Positions 31,584 through 34,677 of a stretch of DNA of 34,677 nucleotides are shown here, piece by piece. The DNA comes from an uncultured bacterium (GTDB taxonomy: Bacteria > Planctomycetota > UBA1135 > GCA-002748355). A program made the position numbers and the translations under genes. Location: assembly GCA_937858895.1 (NCBI GenBank), contig CALLZN010000445.1, forward strand, positions 1 through 34,677. Reading direction: 5' to 3'. Numbering within the stretch: position 1 is the first letter of the stretch; each line of letters opens with the position of its first letter. Below the pieces are notes generated by a model, which was given only the letters and a program-made list of their open reading frames with translations, ran no database searches and was not told the DNA's origin.

Positions 31584-32125
31584 CGACAAACAAGACTGTA
31601 GCGCAGCGTGCCACGATCGATCGCCGCTGCTGGTGCCAGCTCGAGCACGAAGCCGAGACGCTCGAAGAAGTGCCGAGCAATGAGGTTCTCCGCCTCCACA
31701 TCGACGAAGAGCAGTCCAGCGTCGTTGCCGATCTGGGCAATCGCGTGGGCGACGAGTAGGGCGCCTAGCCCGGCGCGACGATGGTCGCGCAGGACCGCAA
31801 GGGTCAGCTCGGCGCCGAAGGCGCTGCGATCGATGACGACGAGGCCGACGGGCGCGGCGTCGGAGAAGGCGACATGCGCGCTTCGTCCAGGCCGCTGGGG
31901 CAGCCCACCGTCACTCCCGCGACGCGAAAAATCGACCCAAAGATCGCCCTCGAGGGCGTCAAGGAGCACATGGGCCCGAGCGTCGAGCGCACGGATTTCG
32001 ACGGCCAACGAGGCGCGGGCTCCAACATCGCCGGTTCCGACACCGCGGGACACAGTCCCAGGATCTTCGGGGTCAAGGAGGGGCGGGGCCAGGAGGGCCG
32101 GGGCAAAAAGGGGAACGTCACCCAC
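31580..32125 (-). CDS. GNAT family N-acetyltransferase
   Basis: The frame from GTG 32125 encodes 181 residues. The core GNAT fold is visible: a beta strand PVGLVVIDRSAFGAELTLAV, acetyl-CoA pyrophosphate loop DHRRAGLGALLVAHAIAQI (the R/Q-x-x-G-x-G/A motif), then LLFVDVEAENLIARHFFERL and GFVLELA, the usual end. The acceptor substrate cannot be predicted. The first 40 residues are proline/glycine-rich and doubtful; the true start may be internal, near VEIRALDARAHVLLDALEGD. The stop overlaps the following gene by ATGA. Confidence 0.78.
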   Translation of the reverse strand: MGDVPLFAPALLAPPLLDPEDPGTVSRGVGTGDVGARASLAVEIRALDARAHVLLDALEGDLWVDFSRRGSDGGLPQRPGRSAHVAFSDAAPVGLVVIDRSAFGAELTLAVLRDHRRAGLGALLVAHAIAQIGNDAGLLFVDVEAENLIARHFFERLGFVLELAPAAAIDRGTLRYSLVCR

Positions 32126-32558
32126 CCCCCAGAGGATAGCAGGAGCAACCCTCTACAGAAGCACTTCGGGTAACACGACACGGCCTCGCCCTTGACCTTC
32201 GGAGTCTTGGCCCTAACCTTTGCGCGCAACTGTCGGTTCCGGAGGGCAAACCTCGGCGTCGGGTCGTCTCGACCCGGAGCAGGGAACCGTCGGCCGAGTC
32301 ATCGCTCCGGCGACGGACCCGGCTCGCAGTGCTGAAGAGGGCGGCCTCGCAGTCTCGATCCCGACGTGCTCCCCACGAGGGGTGAGTCGGTTCGGGCGTG
32401 AGTTCCGTCCTCAGCCCGTTCGCGAACTCGAGGAGCTCGCTGCGCTGCGACGCCGCGATCCTCGTTCGGGCGGCATCGGCCGTCGGCTCCGTGACCGATG
32501 GGTTCACCGAAAGAGCACGAGCTGAGAGCACGAGCCCTAAGACAGCGAGCAGCTTCAT
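32118..32558 (-). CDS. Doubtful secreted small protein divergent from nusA
   Basis: A 146-codon frame. For it: the N-terminus MKLLAVLGLVLSARALS resembles a signal peptide, residues 20-80 are reasonably protein-like (SQRSELLEFANGLRTELTPE), and its stop overlaps the GNAT GTG start in an operon-like GTGGGTGA. Against it: the last 60 residues are Arg/Ser-rich as in shadow frames, no ribosome site is seen, and its ATG overlaps the nusA ATG head-to-head, leaving nusA no leader of its own. If it is not real, the 430 bases before nusA hold only the nusA promoter region, with no rimP. Confidence 0.25.
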   Translation of the reverse strand: MKLLAVLGLVLSARALSVNPSVTEPTADAARTRIAASQRSELLEFANGLRTELTPEPTHPSWGARRDRDCEAALFSTASRVRRRSDDSADGSLLRVETTRRRGLPSGTDSCAQRLGPRLRRSRARPCRVTRSASVEGCSCYPLGGG

Positions 32559-33777
32559 GAACGCCGATCTGGTCCGCTACATCGACAGCATCCACCGCGA
32601 CAAGGGCATCGAAATCGAAGTCCTCTGGGTCGCGCTCGAGGACGCCCTGATCTCGGCGATCAAGAAGCGCTACGACATCGACGAAGAGTTCACCCTGAGC
32701 TTCGACCGCAACAGCGGCGCCCTCGACTGCGAGTACGAGATCGACTTCGAAGAGTTCGGACGCATCTTCGCGATGACGGTCAAGCAGTCGTGGTTCACGC
32801 GCATCAAGGAAGCCGAGCGCGACGTGCTCTTCAACGAGTGGGAAGCCAAGGTCGGCGACATCGTGACCGGCACGGCGCGACGCTTCGAAGGCGATTCCGT
32901 CATCATCGACCTCGTCAAGATCGAAGGCATCCTGCCGCGGTCGGAGCGCGTGCGTGGCGAGAACTACCACATCGGCGACCGTATCCGCGCCCTCATCCTC
33001 GAGGTCAAAAAGGTCGGCCTCAAGGTCAAGGTCATCCTTTCGCGCACGTCGACCGGCCTCGTCCGTCGCCTCTTCGAACTCGAAGTGCCAGAGATCGACG
33101 ACGGCATCATCGAGATTCGCAAGCTCGAGCGCGAGCCCGGCTACCGCACCAAGATCGCTGTGACGTCTTCGGACCAGCGTGTCGACTGCGTCGGCGCCTG
33201 CGTCGGGGTGCGCGGCACGCGCATCAAGTCGATCATCGACGAGCTCGGCGGCGAGCGCATCGACATCATTCGGTGGAACGACGATCCGCAGCAGATGCTG
33301 ATCAACGCCTTGCAGCCCGCCGAGGTCAGCCACATCGAGCTCGATCCGGACAATCACAAGGCGCTGGTCCTCGTCGAAGAGGACCAGCTCTCGCTCGCGA
33401 TCGGTCGAAAGGGACAAAACGTGCGCCTCGCTTCGAAGCTCTGCGGCTGGGACATCGACATCATGACCCGCCAGGAACTCGAAGACACCTTCCGCGAGGA
33501 CGGCGCAGCGCGCGACGAAAATCAGCCGGCGGCCGAGGGTGCAACCGAAGACGGTGCTGCTGAAAACGGTGCTGCTGAAGACAGCCAGAGCGCTAGCGGA
33601 GATGATGCTGGCGCAGCGACTGACATCGAAGCGGCGTCGGACGAGAGTTCGACGGGCGACGATGCAGCGAACGAAACAACCGCCGATGCGGGAACGAACG
33701 ACGAAGGCACGCTACCTGACTTCGACAGCGCAAGCAGCGAAGGCGGCGAAGGCAATATCGAGGAAAAGGTCGGCTGA
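32557..33777 (+). CDS. nusA: Transcription termination/antitermination factor NusA
   Basis: Encodes 406 residues. NusA binds RNA polymerase and nascent RNA, modulating pausing, termination and antitermination. Domains: N-terminal RNAP-binding domain (EVLWVALEDALISAIKKRYD), S1 domain at about 105-175 (GDIVTGTARRFEGDSVIIDL), then KH1/KH2 (CVGVRGTRIKSIIDELGGER; LSLAIGRKGQNVRLASKLCG). Instead of the C-terminal acidic repeats of proteobacterial NusA, there is a tail of about 90 residues that is low-complexity and Glu/Asp/Ala/Ser-rich, with the repeat ENGAAED/EDGAAEN. The ATG at 32557 begins NADLVRYIDSI; an in-frame upstream ATG at 32398 is not convincing. infB follows after 47 bases, the conserved nusA-infB order. 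Confidence 0.95.
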   Translation: MNADLVRYIDSIHRDKGIEIEVLWVALEDALISAIKKRYDIDEEFTLSFDRNSGALDCEYEIDFEEFGRIFAMTVKQSWFTRIKEAERDVLFNEWEAKVGDIVTGTARRFEGDSVIIDLVKIEGILPRSERVRGENYHIGDRIRALILEVKKVGLKVKVILSRTSTGLVRRLFELEVPEIDDGIIEIRKLEREPGYRTKIAVTSSDQRVDCVGACVGVRGTRIKSIIDELGGERIDIIRWNDDPQQMLINALQPAEVSHIELDPDNHKALVLVEEDQLSLAIGRKGQNVRLASKLCGWDIDIMTRQELEDTFREDGAARDENQPAAEGATEDGAAENGAAEDSQSASGDDAGAATDIEAASDESSTGDDAANETTADAGTNDEGTLPDFDSASSEGGEGNIEEKVG

Positions 33778-33824
33778 TCGAGCCGCATCGGAGACTGCGC
33801 CGCATCGCGTGCGCGAGGTGATAC

Positions 33825-34677
33825 TTGGCGAAGCGAAGGGTTTACGAGTTTGCGAAGGACTACGGGATGCGAGGTCCCGAGTTCGTGGAGATATTGCACA
33901 ACCTCGGCTACGAGAAAGTCGCAACCCACATGGCCGTCCTCGACGACGCCGACCAAATGGTCCTCGAGATCCGGCTCGAAGCAGCAGGGTTCACGAAGAC
34001 CGCCGGTGGCGAGGGCGACACTGTCGAGGACGACAAGCCGTCTCCGCTGCGCAAGAAGAGCCCGATCCGCAAGAAGTCAGCCTCGTCAGGACCCGGGACA
34101 GGCACGCGCGACGACGATGCGCGGCAGACACGGGACGCCGACGACGCGACATCCGCGGACCTTCCCTTGCGCAAGAAGGCACTGCCCCTCCGCGACGCGC
34201 CGGGTCGCCAAGCACCCGCGGCCTCACGCGAGGCGCCGTCGACCGAGGCCGCGAGCGAGTCGGTCATCCCGCGCCCGCAAGTCGTCGAAGCGAAGGGTGC
34301 CGGCCCCGCGCTTCAGCGCGAGCCTGGCGACGAACCCACGCGCAAGGTCCCGGAGGCTCCACGTGTCGAGCCGACAAATGCGCCAGAAGTCGTGAACGCG
34401 GGGCACCGCCCCAGCGCTTCCCCGGAGCCGCGCGCGCCAAAGACAACATCCGACGAAGGCACGCCGCAGACGCCCGCTGCACGCGAGCCCGCTGCACGCG
34501 ACGTACCCGAGCCCGTCACCGCGCCTCGCGACATTTCTTCGCGGCCGGCGGCCGTGGCCCAAGCGGGATCGGGCGAGACCAAGGTCGAAGCCGCGCCCGA
34601 AGCCCAGCGTAGCCCTGCGACCGCCGACGCTCCGGCTCAGCCTGCCGAACAGCGTCAACCCGAACCGCGTCAACCCG
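33825..34677 (+). CDS. infB: Translation initiation factor IF-2, N-terminal part (runs off the window)
   Basis: The frame opens at TTG 33825, with GAGGTG 4 bases upstream, and stays open to the window end (284 codons). The first 55 residues form an IF2_N domain (KRRVYEFAKDYGMRGPEFVE, ILHNLGYEKVATHMAVLDD). A long disordered linker rich in Pro, Ala, Arg and Glu follows, with the repeats SPLRKKSP, LPLRKKALPLRD. The GTPase domain lies beyond the edge. The position directly behind nusA confirms the call. IF-2 delivers initiator tRNA to the ribosome. Confidence 0.93.
   Translation, partial: MAKRRVYEFAKDYGMRGPEFVEILHNLGYEKVATHMAVLDDADQMVLEIRLEAAGFTKTAGGEGDTVEDDKPSPLRKKSPIRKKSASSGPGTGTRDDDARQTRDADDATSADLPLRKKALPLRDAPGRQAPAASREAPSTEAASESVIPRPQVVEAKGAGPALQREPGDEPTRKVPEAPRVEPTNAPEVVNAGHRPSASPEPRAPKTTSDEGTPQTPAAREPAARDVPEPVTAPRDISSRPAAVAQAGSGETKVEAAPEAQRSPATADAPAQPAEQRQPEPRQP

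Overview
The window (34,677 bases, GC-rich, densely packed, with many 4-8 base gene overlaps of the ATGA, GTGA or TGATG type) is bacterial chromosome. The gene content suggests Planctomycetota or a nearby lineage, probably an environmental genome. The reasons are pseudopilins with LamG-like domains, large secreted TPR/HEAT proteins of unknown function, an FHA protein heading a secretion operon, few Shine-Dalgarno sites, and frequent GTG/TTG starts. This placement is inference. No rRNA, tRNA, CRISPR array or phage was seen.

Region 1 (1-11072, minus strand) is one long operon for a type II secretion / type IV pilus-like machine. In transcription order it encodes an FHA-domain membrane protein, a probable periplasmic protein separated from it only by an in-frame TAA, a PilM-PilN fusion (GspL-like), a PilO/GspM-like protein, a GspC/PilP-like protein carrying TPRs, the major pseudopilin GspG, a minor pseudopilin with a LamG-like domain, and GspK, which runs off the left edge and contains runs of 10, 10 and 13 G.

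Region 2 (11073-20140) is mixed: rsmE, an orphan sensor histidine kinase, a Clp-like ATPase with a single AAA domain bracketed by two nearly identical 203-bp structured repeats (MITE-like, at 14013-14215 and 15740-15942), a rhomboid protease overlapping a ClpP-fold membrane protease, an Hsp20 chaperone and a secreted beta-propeller protein. Proteostasis is a recurrent theme.

Region 3 (20165-27850, minus) is a ten-gene Mrp/Mnh-type cation/proton antiporter operon ordered E-F-G-A(C-terminal part)-B-C-D, followed by a second ion-pumping subunit, a small membrane protein and a third ion-pumping subunit. A 21-codon cysteine-rich reading frame with a strong ribosome binding site sits directly before mrpE with a TGATG junction, behind a possible leader hairpin.

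Region 4 (28005-32125, minus) holds an RlmI-type rRNA methyltransferase, a large secreted HEAT/TPR-like protein and a GNAT acetyltransferase. Region 5 (32557 to the right edge, plus) is nusA followed by the start of infB (translation initiation factor IF-2).

The most unusual items are the paired multi-hairpin repeats around the Clp-like gene, the cysteine-rich mini-gene before the Mrp operon, the in-frame stop in the FHA protein, and the LamG-type pseudopilin.
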